Positions 9,193 to 16,957 of a DNA stretch of 64,000 nt are shown piece after piece. The stretch is from Bacillus manliponensis (GTDB lineage: Bacteria; Bacillota; Bacilli; Bacillales; Bacillaceae_G). The translations under genes and the position numbers were made by a program. Position 1 is the stretch's first letter. Every line of letters starts with the position of its first letter. The DNA lies in the NCBI RefSeq assembly GCF_000712595.1, contig NZ_JOTN01000009.1:116638-180637 (forward strand), in the 5' to 3' direction. The notes beneath the pieces were generated by a model. That model had not been told where the DNA came from and did not search any database. It saw only the letters and a list, made by a program, of their open reading frames with translations.

Positions 9193-10038
9193 ATGAAAAA
9201 ATTATTCGTAACAGGGCTTATTGGCTGTACATTACTAGCCGGATGTGAAAAAGCAGCAAATACAATGCCGAAAGAACAAGAGAGTGTAAGTACGGTAGAG
9301 CAGGAAAAAGAAGTAGTAAATCAAGCACCAAAGAATGAGGAAGTGGCTACTGAAGTACAAGAAAGTGAAGAGGTAGTTAATGAGGAACAAGAGAAAACAG
9401 AAGAGGTTGCAAAAGTAGAGACGAAAGAAGAGCAACCTACTAAAAAAATACAAGGTTCACCAATTCAGCAGCAAGTGGATAGTCGTTATATATTTCCAAT
9501 GAAAACGGTAGAAGGTGACACGTACACATTACATGTATTTGCAAAGCATGAAGAATATATGGTGCAAGAAGAAGCGTGGGCTGGTGCATCAGAAGGGGAT
9601 CAACTTTATAGCGGTACATATCAGCTCGCACTACAAGCGGATAGCCCTACCCTTTATTTGCAAGAAGCGCAAATTGGAGAGTTTCAGTTTAACGTATCTC
9701 AAAAAAGTGGGTTTGTAAGTAAAGGGTCTCCAGATTTTTTCGTAGCTTTGCAACGTGAGAGCTCTAACTTCTCCAGTGGAAAAGTATTCTACATCTATAA
9801 AGGAAAAGTTATGGAAGTACATATTAAGGATAGTGAAGAAGGAATGGGTGTATTTGGAACAGCATTCCAAGCATTAGATAACGGTAAATTTATGATGGCA
9901 GCTTACAATAATGCAGAAGGAATATGGCATTTTACAACGTATCAAGTAGATTTTGAAACAGGATATGCAGCGGAAGTGGATACAAGAAGTCTTTCATTTG
10001 AAGAGGGAGAGATGTATTTGCAGGAGAATTTTCAGTAA
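9193..10038 (+). CDS. Probable lipoprotein of unknown function
   Basis: About 281 residues. The N-terminus MKKLFVTGLIGCTLLAGCEK is a lipoprotein signal with lipobox LLAGC, so the mature protein should be lipid-anchored on the outer face of the membrane. Residues 25-90 are a low-complexity linker full of Glu, Val and Gln (EEVVNEEQEKTEEVAKVE), and the rest is a predicted beta-rich domain without a motif I recognise. Two ATGs are adjacent (9190, 9193); the second has the better distance from GGGGG. It is a single gene between terminators. A function cannot be assigned. Confidence 0.82.
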   Translation: MKKLFVTGLIGCTLLAGCEKAANTMPKEQESVSTVEQEKEVVNQAPKNEEVATEVQESEEVVNEEQEKTEEVAKVETKEEQPTKKIQGSPIQQQVDSRYIFPMKTVEGDTYTLHVFAKHEEYMVQEEAWAGASEGDQLYSGTYQLALQADSPTLYLQEAQIGEFQFNVSQKSGFVSKGSPDFFVALQRESSNFSSGKVFYIYKGKVMEVHIKDSEEGMGVFGTAFQALDNGKFMMAAYNNAEGIWHFTTYQVDFETGYAAEVDTRSLSFEEGEMYLQENFQ

Positions 10039-10156
10039 GTGATTTGTTTGGCTAGTATATTGAAAGGGATGAAGGTAGGAATTGATAGTGGATGGAAAGT
10101 TGATTTTGTGAGGTTAAGAAAGAAGTAAAGCAAATACATGATGTAATGATAAAATA

Positions 10157-10188
10157 AAACCCTCCGATTGAATACGGGAGGGTTTTTG
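10157..10188. terminator. Bidirectional terminator between convergent genes
   Basis: Arms AAACCCTCCG (10157-10166) and CGGGAGGGTTT (10174-10184) with T runs on both strands; it serves the lipoprotein gene and the leftward gene at 10229. Confidence 0.75.
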
Positions 10189-10228
10189 CATATAAATAAA
10201 GTGATCATACGTTATGAATGAGTATCAT

Positions 10229-10513
10229 TTATAAAGGTTTTAACTCAAAGCCATAGTGACGATTTATTTTTCTAGCAATAATTGTTAAGAACTTTTGGAC
10301 ATTCATATTTTCTACTTCCTCTGTGTACCAAAGTAGTTTAGTACCTTTATCACGACCATTATAACTTACTGCTAAAGGCATGAATGTTCCGCTATAATGT
10401 GTATAATCGAACTTAATGTACAATTCCTTTCCTTTTGGGCATTCCAATTTTACTTGGTAGGTAGGATTTGTATTTTCTTTCTCTAGCTTTACTTTTTTCA
10501 TTTTTGCTAGCAT
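10229..10513 (-). CDS. Hypothetical protein, 94 residues
   Basis: I do not recognise this family. The protein is soluble and basic, starts MLAKMKKVKLEKENTNPTYQ, and alternates short hydrophobic and charged stretches like a small beta-rich domain (ECPKGKELYIKFDYTHYSG), ending in a helical tail. The ATG at 10513 has GGAGTG eight bases upstream on the minus strand. It stands alone, convergent with the lipoprotein gene. Base composition and codon use look like the neighbours. Confidence 0.6.
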   Translation of the reverse strand: MLAKMKKVKLEKENTNPTYQVKLECPKGKELYIKFDYTHYSGTFMPLAVSYNGRDKGTKLLWYTEEVENMNVQKFLTIIARKINRHYGFELKPL

Positions 10514-10691
10514 GTATAATCACTCCACTTCTTTTGGCTTGCTACTTAATTATAGATGGTTGTTGACTGTTTTACTATGTATTTCGCGGATGGTTTATTT
10601 TGAATAGCGAGGAAAAGGTTTGTGTATCAAGCTTTAGGCGTCATAATAATGTAAAAAGTTTGTATGAAAAAGGACAGATGACCAGACTTTT

Positions 10692-10773
10692 TCTTATATA
10701 TATATGATTTGGAATCGTAATTACTATATTGTATGTGCACTATATGGCTAAAAAGGTATAAAATATTAATGGT
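10692..10773 (+). repeat. Imperfect repeat upstream of the AraC-type regulator gene (copy 2)
   Basis: Partner of 7284-7366. It lies in the 344-base interval between 10513 and 10858, which otherwise holds no gene. The best conserved blocks are TAATTACTATA and GGTATAAAATATTAATGG. A second short similarity, GATAATGTAAAAAGTTTGT-like, occurs at about 10645 and again at about 11800 upstream of the SulP gene. Confidence 0.55.
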
Positions 10774-10857
10774 TTTATATAACCAACACAATTGAGCACA
10801 AAAAGTCGGGTTTCATGTAATTGTACCTGTTAAGTTAGTGAAGAGGGAGTTTATTTT

Positions 10858-11706
10858 ATGGATATGTTAAAAGGAATGAATGAGGCATTAAACTATATCG
10901 AAGAAAACTTAGATAACCATATTAGTTTGAAAGAAGTGGCCAAGAGGGCGTTTTCCTCTGAATATCATTTTAAGCGGCTTTTTTCTCTTCTTTCAGGTAT
11001 TACGATATCTGAGTATATTCGTAGACGCCGGTTAACGATGGCAGCGTTAGAGCTAAAGGATCCAAATGTCAAAGTAATTGACGTCGCAATGAAATATGGT
11101 TATCATTCTCCAGATTCTTTTTCGCGAGCTTTTCAAAATTTTCATGGTGTTACGCCGTCAGTAGCAAGGAAGCTAGAACAAAGTTTGAAAGCATATCCAA
11201 GAATGGCCTTTCAACTAACGATTCAGGGAGGCGTTGAAATGAAGTATCGGATTGTCGAGAAGGGAGCATTTCAAGTTGTTGGAGTGAAATATAATGTTGA
11301 GATAGTGAATGAAATCCTTTCACCTACTTATGAAGATATGTTTACGGCTATTAGTGAGACTACGATGAAGGAATTAGAGTCCATTTCCACTAAGGAACCA
11401 TGTGGTGTTGTACATGTATCAGCGAATTACTCAGAAAACGAAAATGGGAAGGCAACTTTTGAGCAGTATATAGGAGCTGTCACTACGAAAGAAAAGGTAA
11501 AGGAATATGCAAAATTAGAAGTTCCACCTCTATTGTGGGTCATTTTTGAAGTAGAAGGGGACTGGGAGCACGTTGAAGAACATTGGCAACGAATCTATTC
11601 GGAGTGGTTGCCTTCATCCTCCTATGAGCTTGCAGAAGGGCCTGAAATGTTGGCTAGTAAAGATGAGAAAAGTGAAATCTGGATTCCTATTACTAAGAAG
11701 CAGTAG
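10858..11706 (+). CDS. AraC family transcriptional regulator with GyrI-like effector domain
   Basis: A 282-residue protein. Residues 8-106 are a double helix-turn-helix AraC domain (NHISLKEVAKRAFSSEYHFK and the second half VIDVAMKYGYHSPDSFSRAF with the conserved GYxSxxxFSRAFK-like motif). Residues 120-282 are an AraC effector-binding/GyrI-like domain starting MKYRIVEKGAFQVVGV, which in relatives such as BmrR and Rob binds small hydrophobic or cationic ligands. It is probably a drug-responsive or stress-responsive activator. GAGGGAG is nine bases upstream of the ATG. No drug pump is adjacent, so the target is unknown. Confidence 0.9.
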   Translation: MDMLKGMNEALNYIEENLDNHISLKEVAKRAFSSEYHFKRLFSLLSGITISEYIRRRRLTMAALELKDPNVKVIDVAMKYGYHSPDSFSRAFQNFHGVTPSVARKLEQSLKAYPRMAFQLTIQGGVEMKYRIVEKGAFQVVGVKYNVEIVNEILSPTYEDMFTAISETTMKELESISTKEPCGVVHVSANYSENENGKATFEQYIGAVTTKEKVKEYAKLEVPPLLWVIFEVEGDWEHVEEHWQRIYSEWLPSSSYELAEGPEMLASKDEKSEIWIPITKKQ

Positions 11707-11728
11707 GAAGCGGCTCTTAAAATTAACT

Positions 11729-11760
11729 GCCCCAAACTTATTAAAAAGTTTGGGGCTTTC
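11729..11760 (+). terminator. Intrinsic terminator of the AraC-type gene
   Basis: Perfect arms GCCCCAAACTT and AAGTTTGGGGC (11729-11739, 11746-11756), with only a short T run after. Confidence 0.7.
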
Positions 11761-11888
11761 TAATTGAATCTTCATCGTCGTATCCGCTTCCGACACGATA
11801 ATGTAAAAAGTTTGTCTCAAAACAACCGATTGAAATTGTCTTTTCTTGTTACAATAAAAGATGGACATCATGTAAAGGTGGTTTTTTT

Positions 11889-13355
11889 ATGCTTCAAAAA
11901 ATAGCAAAAGAATGTTTAGCCGGTTTCACAGTGGCTATCGTTGCGTTGCCGCTCGCGATTGCCTTTGGTATTGCGGCGACTGGGACGGCAGAAGGTGCAC
12001 TAGTTGGGTTATATGGTGCAATCTTTGGCGGGTTTTTCGCAGCGCTTTTTGGCGGAACTTCTGGACAAGTGACGGGTCCAACTGGGCCAATTACAGTCAT
12101 TGCGACAGGGATTATTGCTGAATATGGATTAGAAGCAAGTTTTCTTGCTTTTATGATGGCAGGTGTATTTCAAATTGTATTTGGGATATGTAAACTTGGC
12201 TCATATGTGCGCTATATCCCGTACTCTGTTGTATCCGGCTTTATGAACGGAATCGCACTCATCATCATTTTAGGTGAAATGAAACAAGTGAAAAATAGTT
12301 TCTTACTTGTGTTACTCACAATTATTGTCATGCTTCTTTCAGGAAGATGGATGAAAGCAATTCCAGCAAGCCTCGTTGCACTTGTAACGGTAACGGCTGC
12401 GCTGCCACTTATTGCCCCGCTTATTCAAGGGCTTACTATTCAGCTTCCGTTTATCGGAACACTTTCGCTTAATTCGGTGATTGAGAAAATCGGAAAAATC
12501 CCAGAGGCAATTCCTTCTATACAAATTCCTGCTTTCAGCGACATATCAGTAGTCGAACTTCTTCTTCCAGCACTTAGCATTGCTCTGCTTGGATCTATTG
12601 ACTCTCTATTAACATCCGTTGTGATGGATAACGTAACGGGAACACGTCATAAAAGTAATAAAGAACTAATCGGACAAGGGTTAGGAAATATGGTGAGTGG
12701 TTTATTTGGCGGACTGGCTGGCGCGGGCGCAACAGTACGATCAATCGTTAATGTAAGAAGTGGTGGGAAAACAGCGTTATCTGCTTGTATACACAGCGTT
12801 ATTTTACTAATTTTTGTCGTCGGTCTTGGTGCGGTTGTACAATACATTCCGCTTGCCGTACTATCAGGTATTTTAATCTTAACAGGTATTGGTATGTTCG
12901 ACTGGGACGCAATGAAAAAAGTACATGTCACGCCAAAGGGTGATGTACTTGTGATGATTCTTACAATGGTTATTACCGTTTATTTTGATTTGATGATTGC
13001 AGTTGCGGTTGGTATTCTTCTTTCCTTCATTTTATATATCGCAACATGTAAAAAACGAGAAGTATCTATAAAAGAAGACGATAATCACACATACATCATT
13101 AGCGGACCACTTTCGTTTCTATCAGTAGATCGCATTTTTTCTTCGATTCAACAAACAGAATCGCCAATTACACTTCAATTAGAAGGTGTCAACTACATGG
13201 ACACTTCCGGCGCAATGGCATTATTAAATTTTGCCGAACAAGCAGAACGGAAAGGTACGTCTGTAAAGGTGGTTTGTATGCAGCCACATGTGGAGAAAGT
13301 GCTTATTAAGTTGGCGAATGAAGAGCAACAAGAGAAGTTAGCTGTAGGTGCATAA
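11889..13355 (+). CDS. SulP family inorganic anion transporter with STAS domain
   Basis: A 488-residue SLC26/SulP transporter. It starts with VALPLAIAFGIAATG, the first-helix motif of the family, contains GGTSGQVTGPTGPITV and about a dozen membrane segments, and ends in a cytosolic STAS domain (about residues 395-485; NYMDTSGAMALLNFAEQA). Family members carry sulfate, bicarbonate or dicarboxylates; the substrate here is unknown. The middle of the membrane part is somewhat shorter than in eukaryotic relatives, which is normal for bacteria. AAAGGTGG lies upstream of the ATG. A terminator at 13374 closes the transcript. Confidence 0.93.
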   Translation: MLQKIAKECLAGFTVAIVALPLAIAFGIAATGTAEGALVGLYGAIFGGFFAALFGGTSGQVTGPTGPITVIATGIIAEYGLEASFLAFMMAGVFQIVFGICKLGSYVRYIPYSVVSGFMNGIALIIILGEMKQVKNSFLLVLLTIIVMLLSGRWMKAIPASLVALVTVTAALPLIAPLIQGLTIQLPFIGTLSLNSVIEKIGKIPEAIPSIQIPAFSDISVVELLLPALSIALLGSIDSLLTSVVMDNVTGTRHKSNKELIGQGLGNMVSGLFGGLAGAGATVRSIVNVRSGGKTALSACIHSVILLIFVVGLGAVVQYIPLAVLSGILILTGIGMFDWDAMKKVHVTPKGDVLVMILTMVITVYFDLMIAVAVGILLSFILYIATCKKREVSIKEDDNHTYIISGPLSFLSVDRIFSSIQQTESPITLQLEGVNYMDTSGAMALLNFAEQAERKGTSVKVVCMQPHVEKVLIKLANEEQQEKLAVGA

Positions 13356-13373
13356 AAATCAAATTGATTAAAG

Positions 13374-13410
13374 AACTAGAAAGTAGATGATACTATTTTC
13401 TAGTTTTTTT
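13374..13410 (+). terminator. Intrinsic terminator of the SulP gene
   Basis: Arms AACTAGAAAGTAG and CTATTTTCTAGTT (13374-13386, 13393-13405) with a wobble, then eight T that run into the repeat element. Confidence 0.85.
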
Positions 13411-13612
13411 TATCCCGCATATAGCTACGACTTCTAAGTACTCGAGCCACAAGCTAATCCTTTCTATGACAAACTCCGCCACGCCAAGGCTTAGCTTGTG
13501 CTTGTCGTGCTTGAACAGTCGTCTTCGCTTTTGAATGTAAAAGCTCGATTGGTAGGGCTAACACTCAGCAGGGGGATGGAGAAACCCCCTACTGAGTGAA
13601 GTTTCACTTTAT
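13409..13612 (+). repeat. bcr1-like element, long subtype (copy 1)
   Basis: It is bounded by TTTAT on both sides (13409-13413 and 13608-13612). It opens with CCCGC and ends with the shared module ACACTCAG...CTGAGTGAAGTTTCAC. Instead of the common left arm it has about 100 bases with an imperfect hairpin (CGAGCCACAAGCTAA against TTAGCTTGTG). The subtype recurs at 46114. It fills most of the interval before the subtilase gene. Confidence 0.75.
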
Positions 13613-13699
13613 CAATGTTGTTAATAAGGGAGAACGATTTCTAAAATAAAGTGAAACCAAAGAAAAATTCTTTGTTTTTTTCTTTTTATGTCATAAAAG

Positions 13700-13730
13700 G
13701 TTGTAAAAGTTTTTTACAAGATTTCTTTAT
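13700..13730 (+). promoter_or_regulatory. Promoter-like motif GTTGT-N17-TTTCTTTAT (copy 1)
   Basis: GTTGT at 13700-13704, 17 bases, TTTCTTTAT at 13722-13730, 33 bases before the subtilase start. The same pair with identical spacing stands at 18543 and 19440, upstream of the PLA2-like and small secreted protein genes. The sigma factor that would read it is unknown. Confidence 0.45.
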
Positions 13731-13762
13731 GTAATAAGAACAAAGTTTTAGGGGGAATGAAA

Positions 13763-14893
13763 ATGAATAGTGAAATTACACTTTTACCTGTAAATAATAT
13801 TCGTTCTTTTAAAGAACCAGATAGTGTACCTTCAAATATTGCACTTGTTGGGGCACAAAAAAAGTGGCGACAAGGTTTTTATGGAAAAGGTGTAGTCGTA
13901 GCAGTATTAGATACAGGGTGTGAAATGAATCATCCAGATTTAAAAGAAAGAATAATAGGTGGATATAACTTTACCGAAGATCATGATGGAGATGTGTCAA
14001 TTTATGAAGATTTAAATGGGCATGGCACCCATGTAGCTGGTGTTATTGCAAGTTCTATGAATAACTCAGGTATAGTTGGAGTAGCTCCAAAAGCAAACTT
14101 GTTAATATTAAAGGTTTTGAATAAGAGAGGAACAGGTTCTGTTGAATCTTTAATAGAAAGTATTAACTATGCGGTGAATTGGCGAGGGATGAACGGGGAG
14201 AGAGTGCGAGTTATATCGTTATCACTTGGTTTAAAGAATCCTAGTCAGAAATTATATGATGCTATTCAACGAGTGGTGAAAAATAATATATGTGTTGTTG
14301 CTGCATCTGGTAATGATGGAGATGGCAATATTGCTACAAATGAGTATCGTTATCCGGGAGCTTATGAAGAAGTCATTACGGTAGGGGCTTTAAATAAAGA
14401 GAATGAGTTAGCGGATTTTTCAAATACACATGAATTTGTAGATGTGTATGCTCCTGGTGCTCATATTTATTCGACTTCAATAGAAAATGGCTACACGGAA
14501 TTATCCGGTACTTCAATGGCTACACCTCATGTCACAGGTGCTATTGCGTTATTGATTGAGGAATATGAATATTTGTTTTCCAGAAAAATTGAAGAAGAAG
14601 AAATCTATAATGTTTTGATGAAACATACTTCAAAGGTTGATTTAGAAGGTGGTATAGCTATTAATATGTTAAATTTGAATAGTTCGGTTCATTCCATCTA
14701 CAAGCATTCGGATCTTCTAGAACGGAAAAATAGGGATATGTTGTTAAAATGTTTTTGTGAAGCCAGAAGGACACAAGCTTTTTTTACGAAATGTCTTGAT
14801 GAACATGCATCAGAAGAAGAAAGAACTTTTATGATAGAGCTGATTAAGAATTCGGCGGAAACATCGAAAAAGATTAAAGATTTTTGTGAGTGA
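13763..14893 (+). CDS. S8 family serine peptidase (intracellular subtilisin-like)
   Basis: A 376-residue subtilase with the full triad: Asp in AVLDTGCE (about residue 50), His in GHGTHVAG (about 88) and Ser in GTSMATPHVTGA (about 251), plus the oxyanion Asn in AASGNDGDG. It has no signal peptide and no I9 propeptide; the N-terminus EITLLPVN recalls the LIPY segment that keeps intracellular subtilisins inactive until cut. Residues 300-376 form an extra helical, Cys- and Glu-rich tail not found in classical subtilisins. ATG 13763 lies seven bases after GGGGG; the ATG at 13757 is too near. It precedes a split sigma factor operon and shares a promoter-like motif with the PLA2-like gene, so a processing role there is possible but unproven. 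Confidence 0.88.
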   Translation: MNSEITLLPVNNIRSFKEPDSVPSNIALVGAQKKWRQGFYGKGVVVAVLDTGCEMNHPDLKERIIGGYNFTEDHDGDVSIYEDLNGHGTHVAGVIASSMNNSGIVGVAPKANLLILKVLNKRGTGSVESLIESINYAVNWRGMNGERVRVISLSLGLKNPSQKLYDAIQRVVKNNICVVAASGNDGDGNIATNEYRYPGAYEEVITVGALNKENELADFSNTHEFVDVYAPGAHIYSTSIENGYTELSGTSMATPHVTGAIALLIEEYEYLFSRKIEEEEIYNVLMKHTSKVDLEGGIAINMLNLNSSVHSIYKHSDLLERKNRDMLLKCFCEARRTQAFFTKCLDEHASEEERTFMIELIKNSAETSKKIKDFCE

Positions 14894-14919
14894 AAGTAAA
14901 AAACTGTCGAAAAAAGTGG

Positions 14920-14925
14920 TATAAT
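14920..14925 (+). promoter_or_regulatory. Likely -10 box for the split sigma factor operon
   Basis: TATAAT in GTGGTATAATATGGG, about 130 bases before the TTG start. A small hairpin (14938-14955) and a run of T (14992-15000) follow, so a short leader with attenuation is conceivable. No clear -35 box. Confidence 0.4.
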
Positions 14926-15055
14926 ATGGGATGTGAAGTCCTTCTACTATAAGGAACTCGGAGCTATTGAAAACATTATATAAAGCAGTCGTTTTTTTTT
15001 ACACATAAAACAGAACTGATGTTCTTATTCGAAGGTAGAGAAGGTGATTACGATT

Positions 15056-15679
15056 TTGAACTGTCGAAATACACAAGAAGATTGTTGCTTAGAAGACTTT
15101 ATGAAAGAAAATGAAGAATTTCTTAATAATACAATCGTGAAATCATTTTTGGAGAACGAAGAAAACCAACTTCTATTATTGGATGCAATATGTAACCAAA
15201 ATAAACATACTCGTGAACAACTGGACTTAGAATTTAAGAAGTTTTATTTTCAAATACGATTTACCGCCTTTATTTCAAATACGATTTATTTTAATGCGAT
15301 TAATTACGATAAGAAATATAGGAAGATGTCTATCAGGCATCCACTTACTGTTGATCAGCCATTAGCAGATGAAAGGGACTCTTCTTTTAAAGATCTTATT
15401 GTAGATAAAAATGCAGAAGTTAAAGTAGAAGAATTACTCGGTAGTGTACATTTAGAAGATTATATTGTGAATCCTCTCTTGCATGCAGCAATTTCAGAAT
15501 TATCAGCTAAACAAAAGCAAGTATTAAATTTAGCGTATGTGAATGGATTAACAGATACCGAGATTAGTAAATATGTAGGGAAATCACAACAGGCTATTTC
15601 AAAACTGCATAAAAAGGGGCTCGAAAATATTTATAAATATATTGAGAGCAAAGGAGGGGGAAAGCGTGACTGTTATTGA
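15056..15679 (+). CDS. SigO (YvrI)-like RNA polymerase sigma factor
   Basis: About 207 residues. The C-terminus is a sigma region 4 helix-turn-helix (LSAKQKQVLNLAYVNGLTDT and the recognition helix SQQAISKLHKKGLENI). The N-terminal half lacks a canonical region 2; it has FRFTAFIS-type and NAINYDKKYRK stretches that recall B. subtilis YvrI (SigO), which needs a separate region-2 protein, RsoA. A candidate RsoA stands two genes downstream. The start is probably TTG 15056, eight bases after AAGGTGA; GTG 15044 would overlap that site. The gene overlaps the next by 14 bases. In B. subtilis SigO-RsoA is an acid/antimicrobial-stress system driving oxdC; no oxdC is seen here. Confidence 0.75.
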   Translation: MNCRNTQEDCCLEDFMKENEEFLNNTIVKSFLENEENQLLLLDAICNQNKHTREQLDLEFKKFYFQIRFTAFISNTIYFNAINYDKKYRKMSIRHPLTVDQPLADERDSSFKDLIVDKNAEVKVEELLGSVHLEDYIVNPLLHAAISELSAKQKQVLNLAYVNGLTDTEISKYVGKSQQAISKLHKKGLENIYKYIESKGGGKRDCY

Positions 15680-15830
15680 GTTGCCACAATGGATTATGAT
15701 TATGGGTAATTTTGGATTTCCGATCGCGATTACAGTGTATTTATTTGTGAGGTTTGAGAAGAAATTAGATAAATTAGAAGCAGTTATCATACAACTATCC
15801 GATGTAATTAAAGAGACAAGAAAGGATTGA
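15666..15830 (+). CDS. YvrJ family protein
   Basis: A 54-residue protein with one membrane helix (MIMGNFGFPIAITVYLFVRF) followed by a short charged helix (EKKLDKLEAVIIQLSDVIKE). That arrangement, and the opening ELPQWI, are those of the YvrJ family, in B. subtilis encoded next to sigO and oxdC. It starts with GTG at 15666, six bases after AAGGAGGGGG, inside the end of the sigma gene. Translational coupling is likely. The function is unknown; a membrane link for the split sigma factor is conceivable. Confidence 0.8.
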   Translation: MTVIELPQWIMIMGNFGFPIAITVYLFVRFEKKLDKLEAVIIQLSDVIKETRKD

Positions 15831-15836
15831 AAATCT

Positions 15837-16091
15837 ATGAGATCCGCTCTATATGAATTAGTAAAAGAATCTAAGCAAAGTAATCAAGCACTCCAAACAG
15901 TCATTGAGTTGTTTGAACCTAAAATAAAAAAATCTCTACATTTAACAGAACACAAGGAAAAGGAAGACTTAGCTCAAGAGTTAAAATGCAAACTTGTTAG
16001 TTGCATTCAAACATATGATATAGATGCAACACCAGGATTTTGGGAAATGAGGGAACGAATTTATAAAAGAAATAAAAAAAGGGTGGTATAA
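15837..16091 (+). CDS. RsoA-like sigma region 2 co-factor (HTH_16-type domain)
   Basis: An 84-residue protein. The segment TVIELFEPKIKKSLHLTEHK followed by KEDLAQELKCKLVSCI matches the first helices of sigma region 2 as found in RsoA (YvrHa) and in the free-standing HTH_16 family, where FxPxIxK and the (R/E)EDLxQE core stand out. In B. subtilis RsoA supplies region 2 to SigO so that both make one active sigma factor. Six bases separate it from yvrJ; AAAGGATTG precedes the ATG. The gene order sigma, yvrJ, rsoA-like strengthens the call. An alternative is a small DNA-binding protein. Confidence 0.68.
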   Translation: MRSALYELVKESKQSNQALQTVIELFEPKIKKSLHLTEHKEKEDLAQELKCKLVSCIQTYDIDATPGFWEMRERIYKRNKKRVV

Positions 16092-16155
16092 GGTTGTAGT
16101 TCTTGTGAGTTCTTTTTCTTTATAACATATAAGTTAACAAATAGGAGGTAGTACA

Positions 16156-16398
16156 ATGGAAGTAATCGTGTATTCAGCAAAATCGTGTAGTTATTGTGAA
16201 AGGCAAAAAGAATTCTTACTTGCGAAGGGGATTTATTTCAAAGAGGTAGACATAAGAGAAAGTGAGCAGAACTTTAATGAATTTAAATCTTTAGGCGGGA
16301 CGGGTACACCATTTACAGTAAAAAGAGTAGATGGGCAAGTAGTATCGAAAATACTAGGTTTTGACAAGGAGAAACTTTTAGAAGAGCTTTTGCTTTAA
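16156..16398 (+). CDS. Glutaredoxin family protein
   Basis: An 80-residue single thioredoxin-fold domain: MEVIVYSAKSCSYC with the active site CSYC (residues 11-14) in place of the usual CPYC, the TGTPFTV cis-proline loop, and the C-terminal helix KLLEEL. It would reduce disulfides or bacillithiol-mixed disulfides in the cytosol, like the NrdH/YosR-type small glutaredoxins. ATAGGAGGTAG lies just before the ATG. The gap of 64 bases after the RsoA-like gene leaves cotranscription open. Confidence 0.87.
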   Translation: MEVIVYSAKSCSYCERQKEFLLAKGIYFKEVDIRESEQNFNEFKSLGGTGTPFTVKRVDGQVVSKILGFDKEKLLEELLL

Positions 16399-16439
16399 TT
16401 CGCAGGTGGTGAAGTTTTCACTCATCTGTTTGAGTATAC

Positions 16440-16511
16440 GGTGATATAGCCAAGGGGTTAAGGCAAAGGTCTGCAAAACCTTTATCCTCGGTTCAAATCC
16501 GAGTATCACCT
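16440..16511 (+). tRNA. tRNA-Cys (anticodon GCA)
   Basis: A 72-base cloverleaf: acceptor GGTGATA with TATCACC, D-arm GCCAAGGGGTTAAGGC, anticodon stem AAGGT/ACCTT with loop CTGCAAA (GCA at 16473-16475), T-arm CTCGGTTCAAATCCGAG and discriminator T. CCA is not encoded. Confidence 0.95.
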
Positions 16512-16517
16512 TAAGTG

Positions 16518-16555
16518 AAAAGAGTGTTGATTTCAAAGTCAACACTCTTTTTTTC
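16518..16555 (+). terminator. Intrinsic terminator after tRNA-Cys
   Basis: Arms AAGAGTGTTGA and TCAACACTCTT with an eight-base loop, then a T run. Confidence 0.9.
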
Positions 16556-16571
16556 GTGTGAGAAGTAAAAG

Positions 16572-16862
16572 TCAAGTCGTTCGGTTATTTACGTTCATTT
16601 TAGGTGTCATAAAGCCTTTAATTAAAAAGGCAATACCGTTTAAAAAAACTAGCGCCCCGTATACAAAGCCAACTATACCACCGCTTATACCATCGCCTGT
16701 TGTTAAACCCACTGTGTATATCGTAATTCCCATTGCTATAGGTGCAAATAGGAACATCACAATAAGGCCAGAAATAATCCAGCGCTTTCGATTACGTGCT
16801 GAAATCATATTTACTGCTACGTTTAAAACGATTATCGTTAAAAAAAGAATAAAAAGTTCCAT
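16572..16862 (-). CDS. Small membrane protein of unknown function
   Basis: A 96-residue protein with three predicted membrane helices: ELFILFLTIIVLNVAVNMI, WIISGLIVMFLFAPIAMGIT and a glycine-rich FVYGALVFLNGIAFLI. A basic loop (ARNRKRW) follows the first. I do not recognise the family. A GAAGGAG-type site lies before the ATG at 16862. A short bcr1-like element separates it from the anti-sigma gene, so it may once have been the third gene of that operon. Confidence 0.65.
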   Translation of the reverse strand: MELFILFLTIIVLNVAVNMISARNRKRWIISGLIVMFLFAPIAMGITIYTVGLTTGDGISGGIVGFVYGALVFLNGIAFLIKGFMTPKMNVNNRTT

Positions 16863-16884
16863 TTTATATTTCTCCTTCGTTATT

Positions 16885-16957
16885 TTTATCCCGCATTAAC
16901 GGGCTGACACTCAGTGGGGGATGAAGAAAACCTCCACTGAGTGAAGTTTCACTTTAT
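16885..16957 (+). repeat. bcr1-like element, short subtype (copy 2)
   Basis: A 73-base element bounded by TTTAT (16885-16889 and 16953-16957). It has CCCGCATTAACGGGCTGACACTCAG and the terminal hairpin CACTCAGTGG/CCACTGAGTG then AAGTTTCAC, without the long central part. Its right TTTAT overlaps the stop codon of the anti-sigma gene on the other strand. Confidence 0.8.
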
